Shown one piece after another: positions 1 to 7,224 of a DNA stretch of 9,261 nucleotides. The position numbers and the translations under genes were made by a program. This DNA is from Streptosporangiaceae bacterium (lineage in GTDB: Bacteria; Actinomycetota; Actinomycetes; Streptosporangiales; Streptosporangiaceae), in the NCBI GenBank assembly GCA_030041195.1, contig JASHOI010000397.1, forward strand, positions 1 to 9,261, read 5' to 3'. The first letter of the stretch is position 1; the number at the start of each line of letters is the position of its first letter. The notes beneath the pieces were generated by a model that worked only from the letters and a program-made list of their open reading frames with translations, did no database searches and had not been told where the DNA came from.

Positions 1-309
1 GGCATCGACGAGTACATGCGCGGATCGGGCCGGGTGCTGCGCGCGGGCACGCGGATGGTGTGGGGCCCCGGCCGCCACCTCGCGGGCAACAACACCTATT
101 CGTACTTCCTCGACCCGCAGGGCAACACGGTCGAGTACACGACCGAGCTCGAAGAGCTCGACGAAGACGCGTGGCACCCGCATGTCTACGACATGTACGA
201 CCCGCTGGTCCAGGACCAGTGGGGCACCGCCAACCCCATGAGCGAGTCGGTGGCCAGGGAGTCCTTCAACGACCCCGACCCTGGCCTCTTCACCTGCCCG
301 CCCGTATGA
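1..309 (+). CDS. VOC-superfamily extradiol-type dioxygenase, C-terminal part (5' end outside window)
   Basis: Open from base 1 to TGA 307-309; the upstream part is missing, so the start is unknown. The 102 visible residues read like the last beta-alpha-beta unit of a type I extradiol dioxygenase (2,3-dihydroxybiphenyl or catechol 2,3-dioxygenase type). A WGPGRH segment (visible residues 21-26) is followed by NNTYSYFLDPQGNTVEY (30-46). In this family the His and Tyr of those segments line the active site, and the Glu of the VEY element (visible residue 45) is the third Fe(II) ligand. The first two ligands would lie off the window. Such enzymes cleave catechol-like rings with O2 in the cytoplasm. 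The next gene starts 49 bases downstream on the same strand, which suggests a shared transcript. It could instead be a non-cleaving VOC protein; the missing N-terminal part would decide. Confidence 0.8.
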   Translation, partial: GIDEYMRGSGRVLRAGTRMVWGPGRHLAGNNTYSYFLDPQGNTVEYTTELEELDEDAWHPHVYDMYDPLVQDQWGTANPMSESVARESFNDPDPGLFTCPPV

Positions 310-329
310 GGAACCCGCTCAGCCCCGCC

Positions 330-344
330 TCGATGCCACATCGA
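330..344. repeat. Small inverted repeat next to the binding-protein RBS
   Basis: TCGAT (330-334) and ATCGA (340-344) are perfect reverse complements around the 5-base loop GCCAC. The right arm runs into the Shine-Dalgarno stretch GAAGGAGA (343-350) of the binding-protein gene, which starts at 359. It could be a weak hairpin that affects translation or mRNA stability, or a short operator. A stem this short can also arise by chance. Confidence 0.3.
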
Positions 345-358
345 AGGAGATCTTCCCG

Positions 359-1576
359 ATGAGAGTTCTATACCCAGCAGGCCTGGCCGCACTGGCCCTC
401 GCGGCCGGCCTCACCATGTCGGCATGCTCGTCGTCGAGCACGACCAGCACCAAGGCCGCCGGCCACACGTCGAGCGCAAGCCAGTGCGGCACGATACCGA
501 CCTCGCTGCCCTCCGACCCGGACGGCGTCCTGACGTCGATGCCCAGCAGTCTCCAGGCGCTGTACGACGGCTACCCGACGCCCGTGTACAAGAGCGCCTT
601 CGCGAACTGGAAGCCCAGTTCGAGCTCGAAGACCGTCGGCTTCCTGCTGTCCGAGACCAACAACGGCTACCAGCTCGCGCTGCAGTCCATCCTGGAGGGC
701 ATGCTCAAGGGCGCTGGGTACACGGTGGACGCGGTGACCTCCTCCGACGAGGTCACCGACCAGGTCGCCGACTTCAACCAGATGGTGGAGCGCAAGGACG
801 CGCTGATCGTGTACGAGCCGCTGTCCTCCAGCGCGTTCACCACCGCGGTGAAGAACGCGGCCAGCGCCGGCATACCGTCGATCTCCCTGCTCAACCCCGT
901 AGCCAGTGCGGACACGATCTCGCTGGGCGCGAACGACTGGCTCCAGGGGGCAGATCTCGCCCAGCAGGTGGCCAAGGACATCGGCGGCAAGGGCACGGTC
1001 CTCGACGTGCACGGCATCTCCGGCGTCGGCATCGACATCGCGGCCTACGACGGCGTCCATGCCGTCTTCGCTCGCTGCCCAGGAATCAGCACGAACGACA
1101 CGATCTACGACCAGTTCTCCGACGCCACCGCAAAGAGCGACGTGCAGACCTACCTGGAGACCCACCCCGGGAAGATCGCCGCCGCGATGACTTCGGGATC
1201 CGGCGCGACCGGAGTGCTGGAAGGCTTCCAGGCGGCCGGCCGGACCGTGCCGGAGATCGCCAACGACAGCATGGAGGACGGCGAGCTGGCCTACTGGTAC
1301 CAGAACAAGTCTTCCTACAAGGGCGTGGGCATCACCACGACGCCGCCGCAGCTGGCCACCGCCACCACCACGCTGGTCAAGGACCTGTTCGCCGGTGACG
1401 GGGTCAAGGTCTCGGCGGTCGTGCTGAGCACCCCGCTGGTCACCGACGCGACCGTGGCCCAGTGGTTCACCGCCGGCATGACGCCGACGTCCACCGGGAA
1501 CGCCGGAGGCCCGGCCAGCCTGAACGTGCTGCCAACATCCGAGCTGAGCGCGATTCTGACGAACCCGGGCACGTGA
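359..1576 (+). CDS. Sugar-type ABC transporter substrate-binding lipoprotein
   Basis: 405 aa. Extracytoplasmic binding protein of the RbsB-like (Peripla_BP_4) class, which captures a small ligand and delivers it to the permeases encoded downstream. The N-terminus is a lipoprotein signal: Arg2, a hydrophobic core at 3-20, then MSAC with the acylated Cys at residue 23. Met at -3 is less usual than Leu, Val or Ile. A Ser/Thr-rich tether follows (about 24-41). The binding fold begins near KTVGFLLSETNNGYQ (about 95-109) and runs to the C-terminus. Cys43 and Cys240 are the only other cysteines and could pair outside the cell. The start is set by GAAGGAGA (343-350) eight bases before ATG 359. The stop overlaps the next start (GTGA, 1573-1576). 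The ligand is not readable from sequence; family members bind pentoses, hexoses, polyols, nucleosides and autoinducers. Confidence 0.9.
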   Translation: MRVLYPAGLAALALAAGLTMSACSSSSTTSTKAAGHTSSASQCGTIPTSLPSDPDGVLTSMPSSLQALYDGYPTPVYKSAFANWKPSSSSKTVGFLLSETNNGYQLALQSILEGMLKGAGYTVDAVTSSDEVTDQVADFNQMVERKDALIVYEPLSSSAFTTAVKNAASAGIPSISLLNPVASADTISLGANDWLQGADLAQQVAKDIGGKGTVLDVHGISGVGIDIAAYDGVHAVFARCPGISTNDTIYDQFSDATAKSDVQTYLETHPGKIAAAMTSGSGATGVLEGFQAAGRTVPEIANDSMEDGELAYWYQNKSSYKGVGITTTPPQLATATTTLVKDLFAGDGVKVSAVVLSTPLVTDATVAQWFTAGMTPTSTGNAGGPASLNVLPTSELSAILTNPGT

Positions 1577-4083
1577 CGGACCCGCTCCCGCCGATGGGGA
1601 CAGTGACGCAGACGCAGGCGCCGCCGTCGACCGTGCTGCACGTCGACGGGCTCGCGAAGTCCTTCGGCGCCACCACGGCGCTGCGTCACTGCTCCCTGGC
1701 GCTGCGGGCGGGCGAGATCCACGTCCTGATCGGCGAGAACGGATCCGGGAAATCCACCCTGGTGAAGATCCTCTCTGGGGTGCACCGGCCAGACGCGGGC
1801 CAGGTGCTGCTGGAGCAGGAGCCGCTGCGGGCACGCAGCCCGCGCGCGGCGATCGACGCCGGGATAGCCACGGTGTTCCAGGAAGTGCAGTGCGTTCCGC
1901 GCCAGTCGGTACTGGACAACCTGTGGCTCGGCTGCGACGGCATGCTGCGCCGGGCGGCAAGCTCGCCGGCCCAGCGGCGCGACCGGGCCAGGGAGGTGCT
2001 GACCGAGGTGCTCGGCAGCTGCCCCGATCTCGGCGCCCCGGCCGGTGCGCTGTCGCTCAGCGAGCGGCAGGGCCTGGCGATCTGCCGGGCGCTGCTGCGT
2101 GACCCGAGGATCCTGATCCTCGACGAGGCCAGTTCGGCCCTTGACGTCGCCACCAGGGACCGGCTGTTCTCATGCATGCGCCGGCTGACCGCGGCGGGGC
2201 GCGCGGTGCTGTTCATCACGCACCGGATGGACGAGGTGACACAGGTCGCTGACCGGATCACGGTGCTGCGCTCCGGCGAGTCCGTGGCCACACTGGACCG
2301 TGCCGACGCCGGGCCGGAACGCCTCGTCGAGCTGATGACCGGCGGGGACCAGCTGGTGCAGCCGGAGGCGACCGCGGCGGAACGCGGCCAGCCCGGCGAC
2401 GTCGTGCTCGCCGCCGGCGGGCTGAACCTGCGGTCCGGCGAGATCGTCGGCCTGGCCGGTCTGGAAGGCCAGGGCCAGGACGAATACCTGCAGGCGCTCA
2501 GGCTCGGCCGGGCGGGCGGCGCGGCAGGCGGCAGCCCGGGCAGCCCCGGCGTCCGGATCGCGTACGTGGCCAGGGACCGGCGGGATGAATCGATTTTCCC
2601 GCCGCTGTCGGTTCGGGAGAATTTCACCGCAGCTACGCTGCGTCAGGACGTACGCGGCGGGCTGATCTCGGCGCGCCGGGCAGCGGCGCGGTTCGATCCG
2701 TACCGCAACCGGCTGCGAATCCGCATGGGCCGCGACCGGGACCCGATCACGACCCTGTCCGGCGGCAATCAGCAGAAGGTCGTGATCGCGCGGGCGCTGG
2801 CCGCCGGTCCGCAGGTTCTGCTGCTGAACGACCCGACCCGCGGCATCGACATCGGCGCCAAGCGGGACATCTACGCGCTGCTGCGGCAGCTCGCCGCGTC
2901 CGGCGTGGCGATCGTCATGCTGTCGACCGAAGTTGACGAGCACCTGGAGCTGATGGACCGGGTGCTGGTGTTCCGTGACGGCCGCCCGGCCGCCGAGCTG
3001 GACCGCGACCAGCTCAGCCGGGCCGGCATCGTCCGCGAGTTCTTCGGGCCGGCCACCGCCGAGGAAACCCAGCAGCCCGCGCCGGCCGCCAGGCCGGAGG
3101 CTCAGCGGCCCGCTCCGCCTGCCCCGCCCGCCCCGGGATGGCGTCCCGCGGAGCGGGCCTGGCTGCTGCCCGCCGTGCTCGCTGTGGCGCTGCTGGTGGC
3201 CAACGTGGCGGTCCAGCACAGCTTCCTGTACTGGAGCTCATGGATCGTGACGTTCGCCGAGCTGGCCACGCCAGCGCTGGCGGCGATGGCGTCGACTCCC
3301 GCGATTCTCGGCGGCGGCATCGACATCTCGATAGCGCCGCTGTTCACCATGGTCTCGGTGGTGATCGAGGTGATGCTGCTGGCCCACGGCATCACCAGCG
3401 CGGCCGTGATCCTGCCGGTGGCGGTAGCGTTCGGCGCCGCGGTCGGCGCGCTCAACGGCGTACTGGTCAACTACGGCCGGTATCAGGCGGTGGTCGCGAC
3501 CCTGTGCATGAACTTCATCGTGTCCGGGTTCGCGCTGGCCTACGCGCCGGCGCCGGTGTCCGGCAGCACCGGCTGGCTGACCTCGCTGGGCTCGACGGCC
3601 GGCGGTGTGCCCGGCGGGCTGATCCTGATCGCGGTGCCGCTGCTGGCCTGGTTCGGCCTGGACCGCACGCCGTTCGTGCGCACCCTGCGCGCGGTCGGCG
3701 GGAGCGAGACCACCGCGTACACCGCAGGGGTGAACGTCGCCGCGGTGCGCACCCTGGCATACACGTGCGGCGGCGCGATCGCTGGCCTGGCCGGAGTGGC
3801 GATCGTGGCGCAGCTGCACCAAGCCGAGGCCGACTCCGCGTTCGTCACCCCGTTCATCCTGCTGGCGATCGCCGCCGTGGCGCTGGGCGGCACGTCGCTG
3901 GCTGGCGGGCGCGGCGGCATGCTCGGCTCGCTGCTAGGCGCGGCGGTCATCTTCCTGATCGAGAACCTCCTTGCGGCGCTGAACATCTCCTCGTTCTGGT
4001 CGCAGGCCTGCTACGGCGCCGTCCTGATCGTCGCGATCATGTTCGCGGCGCGCCAGCGTTCGGCCAGGAAGGTCCTCCGGTGA
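1573..4083 (+). CDS. CUT2-type ABC importer: tandem ATPase fused to a permease
   Basis: 836 aa from GTG 1573, which overlaps the previous stop by four bases; ATG 1594 is the alternative start. It combines what RbsA and RbsC do as separate proteins. ATPase domain 1 (about 20-250) has an intact Walker A (GENGSGKST, 54-62), a Walker B (LILDEA, 181-186) and H-loop His217, but an odd signature, LSLSERQ (160-166). ATPase domain 2 (about 270-490) has a canonical signature, LSGGNQQ (395-401), but a decayed Walker A (GLEGQGQDE, 296-304) and Walker B (LLLNDP, 416-421). A Pro/Ala-rich linker (about 493-525) leads to a BPD_transp_2 permease with several hydrophobic helices from about 529. Its family motifs are GGIDIS (581-586) and GGTSLAGGRGG (772-782). 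The membrane-tethered ATPases would power both this permease half and the separate permease downstream. Family assignment is firm; substrate unknown. Confidence 0.92.
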   Translation: MTDPLPPMGTVTQTQAPPSTVLHVDGLAKSFGATTALRHCSLALRAGEIHVLIGENGSGKSTLVKILSGVHRPDAGQVLLEQEPLRARSPRAAIDAGIATVFQEVQCVPRQSVLDNLWLGCDGMLRRAASSPAQRRDRAREVLTEVLGSCPDLGAPAGALSLSERQGLAICRALLRDPRILILDEASSALDVATRDRLFSCMRRLTAAGRAVLFITHRMDEVTQVADRITVLRSGESVATLDRADAGPERLVELMTGGDQLVQPEATAAERGQPGDVVLAAGGLNLRSGEIVGLAGLEGQGQDEYLQALRLGRAGGAAGGSPGSPGVRIAYVARDRRDESIFPPLSVRENFTAATLRQDVRGGLISARRAAARFDPYRNRLRIRMGRDRDPITTLSGGNQQKVVIARALAAGPQVLLLNDPTRGIDIGAKRDIYALLRQLAASGVAIVMLSTEVDEHLELMDRVLVFRDGRPAAELDRDQLSRAGIVREFFGPATAEETQQPAPAARPEAQRPAPPAPPAPGWRPAERAWLLPAVLAVALLVANVAVQHSFLYWSSWIVTFAELATPALAAMASTPAILGGGIDISIAPLFTMVSVVIEVMLLAHGITSAAVILPVAVAFGAAVGALNGVLVNYGRYQAVVATLCMNFIVSGFALAYAPAPVSGSTGWLTSLGSTAGGVPGGLILIAVPLLAWFGLDRTPFVRTLRAVGGSETTAYTAGVNVAAVRTLAYTCGGAIAGLAGVAIVAQLHQAEADSAFVTPFILLAIAAVALGGTSLAGGRGGMLGSLLGAAVIFLIENLLAALNISSFWSQACYGAVLIVAIMFAARQRSARKVLR
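3049..3147 (+). other. Pro/Ala-rich linker joining the ATPase and permease domains
   Basis: This stretch encodes roughly residues 493-525 of the fusion protein, rich in Pro, Ala, Glu and Gln and with no hydrophobic run. It lies where an ordinary RbsA-type ATPase would end, right after a REFFG segment (488-492), and before the first membrane helix (about 529). The reading frame is open throughout, with no stop or start arrangement typical of two separate genes, so the two domains appear to be truly fused. Confidence 0.75.
4066..4072 (+). promoter_or_regulatory. RBS of the second permease gene
   Basis: AGGAAGG lies inside the end of the fusion gene, seven bases before GTG 4080. It supports that GTG as the start, and so the GTGA overlap (4080-4083) with the upstream stop. 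Confidence 0.7.
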
Positions 4084-5111
4084 GCGGGCTGACGTCGCCC
4101 GCGCCGGGGCGGGACTACCAGCCGGACCGCGGGCCGCTGCTGGGAGCGGTGCGCTCCGCCGCTGCGGCCCAGCGCAGGTTCCCGGTGCTGCAGGTGCTGG
4201 TGCTGGCCGCGCTGGTGCTGTACGTCGGCGGGAAGGACGGCGACTTCAGCTGGGACGGCCTGCTGGCGCCGATCCTGCTGCAGGCGTCGTTCCTCGGCGT
4301 CGCAGCGGCCGGGCAGACGTTCGTGATCCTGCTCGGCGGCCTCGACTTCTCGATAGCCGCGTACCTCGTGGCCGGGAACCTGCTGGTCACGCACCTCAGC
4401 GGGCTCGACCACTGGAACTTCGCGCTGGTGGCCCTGATCGTGGCAGCGATCTGCCTGGCCGGGGGGAGCTTCTCCGGCTGGGTGTGCCACCGGTTCGGCC
4501 TGGAACCTCTGGTGGTCACGCTCGGCATGAGCTCGGTCGTGGTCGGCGCGGTGGTCGGCACGGACACCAAGCTGCTGAACGGCATGGCACCCGGCTGGCT
4601 GCAGACGTTCACCCAGCAGTCCTCGACAACGTTCGGCCTGCCGATCCCGCCGATCGTCACGTTCTGGATCGTGCTGGCAGCGGTGATCACGGTGGTCCTC
4701 GCGCGCACCCCGGCCGGCCGGCGGCTCTACCTGGCCGGCTCCGGGCCCCGTGCCGCCGACCTGGCCGGGGTCCGCACCGCCCGCGTGTGGGCCAGCGCCT
4801 ACGCGGCCAGCGCGGTGATGGCCGGGCTCGCCGGGGTCATGCTGGCCGGCTTCAGCCCCGGCGGCAACACCGACATCGGCAACAACTACCTGTTCCCCGG
4901 GCTGGCCGCGGTGATCGTCGGCGGCACGATGATGGGCGGCCGCGGCGACTACCTGCGCACCTGCCTCGGCGCCCTGATCGTGACCGCGCTGAACTTCGTG
5001 ATCGCCGTGCTGAACGTGAACTCGGCCACGGCCCAGATCGTCTTCGGGGCGCTGATCCTGCTCACCGTCGCGCTCTACGGGCGGGAGCGACGAATGCGCG
5101 ACCGGGTCTAG
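4080..5111 (+). CDS. CUT2-type ABC importer permease (RbsC family)
   Basis: 343 aa from GTG 4080, with RBS AGGAAGG at 4066-4072 and a 4-base overlap with the previous stop. It is an inner-membrane permease of the BPD_transp_2 family and probably forms the second half of the translocation pore with the fused permease domain upstream. A polar, basic N-terminal stretch of about 35 residues precedes the first helix; roughly eight to ten hydrophobic segments follow. Family motifs are GGLDFS (86-91), matching the usual GGIDLS element, and VGGTMMGGRGDY (280-291) near the C-terminus. The segment AGSGPRAADLAGVRTARV is the cytoplasmic loop that normally contacts the ATPase. Length is normal for the family. 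No third permease or separate ATPase gene is seen, so the importer seems complete with three genes. Confidence 0.9.
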   Translation: MSGLTSPAPGRDYQPDRGPLLGAVRSAAAAQRRFPVLQVLVLAALVLYVGGKDGDFSWDGLLAPILLQASFLGVAAAGQTFVILLGGLDFSIAAYLVAGNLLVTHLSGLDHWNFALVALIVAAICLAGGSFSGWVCHRFGLEPLVVTLGMSSVVVGAVVGTDTKLLNGMAPGWLQTFTQQSSTTFGLPIPPIVTFWIVLAAVITVVLARTPAGRRLYLAGSGPRAADLAGVRTARVWASAYAASAVMAGLAGVMLAGFSPGGNTDIGNNYLFPGLAAVIVGGTMMGGRGDYLRTCLGALIVTALNFVIAVLNVNSATAQIVFGALILLTVALYGRERRMRDRV

Positions 5112-5136
5112 CGGTCCGGGCCGAATCATGACCGCT
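5110..5136. repeat. Inverted repeat between permease and monooxygenase genes
   Basis: AGCGGT (5110-5115) and ACCGCT (5131-5136) are perfect reverse complements separated by 15 bases. The left arm overlaps the permease stop (TAG 5109-5111) and the right arm ends just before the monooxygenase RBS. It could tune expression between the importer and the enzyme, but the long loop and lack of a T tract argue against a strong terminator. Confidence 0.3.
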
Positions 5137-5141
5137 CAGGA

Positions 5142-5147
5142 GAGGAG
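5142..5147 (+). promoter_or_regulatory. RBS favouring the TTG start of the monooxygenase
   Basis: GAGGAG lies six bases before TTG 5154, inside the longer purine run AGGAGAGGAG (5138-5147). A GTG at 5172 in the same frame is the alternative start; its upstream purine run (around 5157-5164) is a poorer match. Confidence 0.6.
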
Positions 5148-5153
5148 CGCGCC

Positions 5154-6296
5154 TTGAAAGGGGCTGACGGGGTGTCCACTGCGCTGGTCGTCGGCGGCGG
5201 CATCTCCGGCAGCATGCTGGCGCTGGCGCTGGCGCGGCGCGGTGTGCGGACCGACCTGGTCGAGATCAGTCCCGTCTGGCACGGGGTCGGGCACGGCATC
5301 ACCGTTCAGGGCAACGCGCTGGCCGCGCTGGCGAAGGTGGGCGTCCTGGACGAGGTGCTGCAGCGAGGCGTGCCGTTCAACCAGATGCGGATGCTGCACG
5401 CGGACGGCTCGCTGATCGCCGAGGCGCCCACGCCGCACACCGGCGGCCAGGACCTGCCCGCCACGCTGGGCGCGTTGCGCGCCGATCTTCAGGCGGTGCT
5501 GTGCAAGCACGTGTACGACGCCGGCGTCGACGTGCGGCTCGGGCTGAGCGTGAAGGGACTGGCGCAGGACGCCGAGCAGGCGTACGTGGACTTCACCGAC
5601 GGGAGCTCCGGCTGCTACGACCTCGTCATCGGCGCCGACGGCATCAGGTCGGCGACCCGGTCACTGCTCGGCATCGCCACCCAGCCGCAGCCCAGCGGCA
5701 TGAGCATCTGGCGGGTCGTGGCGCAGCGCCCGGCCGAGATGGACTGCGCGGAGGTCTACTACGGCGGGCCACGCTACAAGGCCGGCTACTCCCCCATCTC
5801 CGCGGACCGGTGCTACGCCTACATCCTCGACGAGGACCGTCCGAGCAGCGGCTTCGGCGACAGGCCGGCCTGGCAGCTGATGTACGAGCGATCTGAGGGC
5901 TACGGCGGCACCTGGGGCAAGATCCGCCAGACCATCGGCCCCGATTCGGAGGTCTCCCACACCCGGATCGAGTGGCTGCTGGTCGAGGACCCCTGGTACC
6001 GGGGGCGTGCCGTGGTGATCGGGGATGCCGCGCACGCCTGCCCGCCGCTCATCGCCCAGGGCGCTGCGATGTGCGCCGAGGACGCGGTCGTGCTGGCCGA
6101 ACTGGTCACCGGGGAGGCGCCGCTCGGCCGGGCGCTGGCCGCGTTCATGGCGCGCCGGATGCCCCGGGTCGAGATCGTGGTGCGCAACTCGCTGCAGCTG
6201 GTCCGCTGGGAGATGGACACCGAACCGCACACCGACCAGGACGTGGCGCGCACCATGGACTCGACGCTCAGCTTCCTCGCTAGCTCGGAAGCCTGA
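5154..6296 (+). CDS. Class A FAD-dependent monooxygenase
   Basis: 380 aa from TTG 5154. Flavoprotein hydroxylase of the 3-hydroxybenzoate 6-hydroxylase / salicylate hydroxylase / UbiH type (FAD_binding_3), which uses NAD(P)H and O2 to hydroxylate a small, often phenolic substrate in the cytoplasm. The three hallmark motifs are present: the Rossmann GGGISG (14-19) binding the ADP part of FAD, the DG motif in GADGIRS (160-166), and the GD motif in VIGDAAHACPP (288-298), where Asp291 contacts the FAD ribityl chain. Arg109 lies in a conserved LRADLQAVL segment. Length is normal for a single-domain enzyme with no extra C-terminal domain. It sits 42 bases after the permease gene, so it is probably co-transcribed with the importer. 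Its 3' end overlaps the converging regulator gene by 17 bases. The exact substrate cannot be read off. Confidence 0.88.
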   Translation: MKGADGVSTALVVGGGISGSMLALALARRGVRTDLVEISPVWHGVGHGITVQGNALAALAKVGVLDEVLQRGVPFNQMRMLHADGSLIAEAPTPHTGGQDLPATLGALRADLQAVLCKHVYDAGVDVRLGLSVKGLAQDAEQAYVDFTDGSSGCYDLVIGADGIRSATRSLLGIATQPQPSGMSIWRVVAQRPAEMDCAEVYYGGPRYKAGYSPISADRCYAYILDEDRPSSGFGDRPAWQLMYERSEGYGGTWGKIRQTIGPDSEVSHTRIEWLLVEDPWYRGRAVVIGDAAHACPPLIAQGAAMCAEDAVVLAELVTGEAPLGRALAAFMARRMPRVEIVVRNSLQLVRWEMDTEPHTDQDVARTMDSTLSFLASSEA

Positions 6297-7224
6297 CCGG
6301 CTGGCCGGACGTGAAGTCCGGCGCCGACGACAGCTCCCTGAGGATCCCGCGCAGCCACTGCAGCGTCGGGTCGCCGCTGCGGCTCGGATGCCAGTGCGCC
6401 GCCTCCACCAGTTCCGGTGCCTCCCAGTCCACGGGGACGATCGCCAGGCCGAGCCGGTCGGCGCAGCGCGCCGCCAGCCGCGCCGGGACGAACGCGATCA
6501 GCGGGGTGCCGGCCACCGCGAACGGCAGCGGCAGCAGCCCGGGCACCATCACCGCCTTGTCGGGCTGGATGCCGAGCCGCAGCAGCGCCCGTTCCGCCGG
6601 GGTGGCCGTGCCGCGGCCAAAATCCACGACCGCGTGGCGCATGGAAGCCACCTCGTCCAGCGTGATCGACTCCCGGGCGGCACACGGGTTGCTCCGGTCG
6701 GCGATGCAGACGAACCGGTCACGGAACACCACCTGCCGGCGGCCGGGGATGCCGAGCCCGGCACCGCCGATCAGCAGGTCCCGGCGCTGCAGGTAGGACT
6801 CGTTCTCCTCGGCGTCCCTGGGCAGCGGGTCGACCTCCACGCGGATGAACGGGGCCCGCCGGCGGAGCAGCTCGAGCAGCGGTGCCAGCAGCATGGTCAT
6901 CGCGTAGTCGGAGATCGAGATCGAGATCTGGCGCCTGCTGGTCGCCGGGTCGAAGTCCGGCGGCACCTCGAGCGCCGCCTCGGCCTGGCGGATGGCCTGC
7001 TGGACCAGCGGCAGCGTCCGCTCGGCCATCGGGGTCAGCACGTAGCCCCGGCCCTCCCGCACCAGCAACTCGTCGTCGAAGTGCTTGCGCAGCCTGGTCA
7101 GCGCGGCGCTCATGGCCGGCTGGCTCATGCTGATCCGCTCCCCCGCGTGGGTCAGGTTCCGCTCCTCGAGCAGCGCGCCGAGGACCACCAGCAGGTTCAG
7201 GTCAGCGCCGCGAAGCCCCGACAT
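6280..7224 (-). CDS. LysR-family transcriptional regulator, NodD-like (left copy)
   Basis: 314 aa on the minus strand, ATG at 7224-7222, stop at 6282-6280. The N-terminal winged helix-turn-helix spans about residues 8-66, with the recognition helix within SQPAMSAALTRLR (34-46); the effector-binding (PBP2) domain fills about 95-300. The start of the protein (DLNLLVVLGALLEE) and the VVFRDRFVC segment of the effector domain are typical of the NodD/LinR-like branch, whose members often respond to aromatic or phenolic inducers. It is divergent from, and clearly paralogous to, the regulator at 7337. It converges on the monooxygenase gene and overlaps it by 17 bases, so the two genes share 3' coding sequence on opposite strands. 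No good Shine-Dalgarno is visible before its start. Probable target: the shared intergenic region and/or the importer operon (inference). Confidence 0.9.
   Translation of the reverse strand: MSGLRGADLNLLVVLGALLEERNLTHAGERISMSQPAMSAALTRLRKHFDDELLVREGRGYVLTPMAERTLPLVQQAIRQAEAALEVPPDFDPATSRRQISISISDYAMTMLLAPLLELLRRRAPFIRVEVDPLPRDAEENESYLQRRDLLIGGAGLGIPGRRQVVFRDRFVCIADRSNPCAARESITLDEVASMRHAVVDFGRGTATPAERALLRLGIQPDKAVMVPGLLPLPFAVAGTPLIAFVPARLAARCADRLGLAIVPVDWEAPELVEAAHWHPSRSGDPTLQWLRGILRELSSAPDFTSGQPVRLPS
6304..6322 (+). terminator. Candidate hairpin terminator after the monooxygenase gene
   Basis: GCCGGAC (6304-6310) and GTCCGGC (6316-6322) form a perfect 7-bp, GC-rich stem around the 5-base loop GTGAA. 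It begins 8 bases past the monooxygenase stop (6294-6296). No T tract follows, but U-less hairpins are often proposed as terminators in actinomycetes. It lies within the 3' coding part of the converging LysR gene, so it must also serve as codons there. The arrangement fits termination of the left operon; chance cannot be excluded. Confidence 0.45.

Noticed and set aside
1462..1572. N-terminal extension of the ATPase-permease fusion to ATG 1462
   Set aside because: It would overlap over 100 bases of the binding-protein gene in another frame and adds Arg-rich residues not expected before an ATPase domain; GTG 1573 fits better.
368..1960. 530-codon open frame on the minus strand across the binding-protein gene
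   Set aside because: It is antisense to a clear lipoprotein gene and the start of the ATPase; its translation is Arg/Gly/Ala-rich with no domain, the usual artefact of GC-rich third positions.
4011..5129. 372-codon minus-strand open frame opposite the second permease
   Set aside because: Composition is His/Gln/Arg/Ala-rich without motifs, and it mirrors a gene with clear family motifs on the plus strand.
5128..5157. Nine-codon open frame (ATG 5128 to TGA 5155-5157) whose stop overlaps the monooxygenase TTG start
   Set aside because: It could be a leader peptide, but it has no Shine-Dalgarno of its own and no distinctive codons; not supported enough to annotate.
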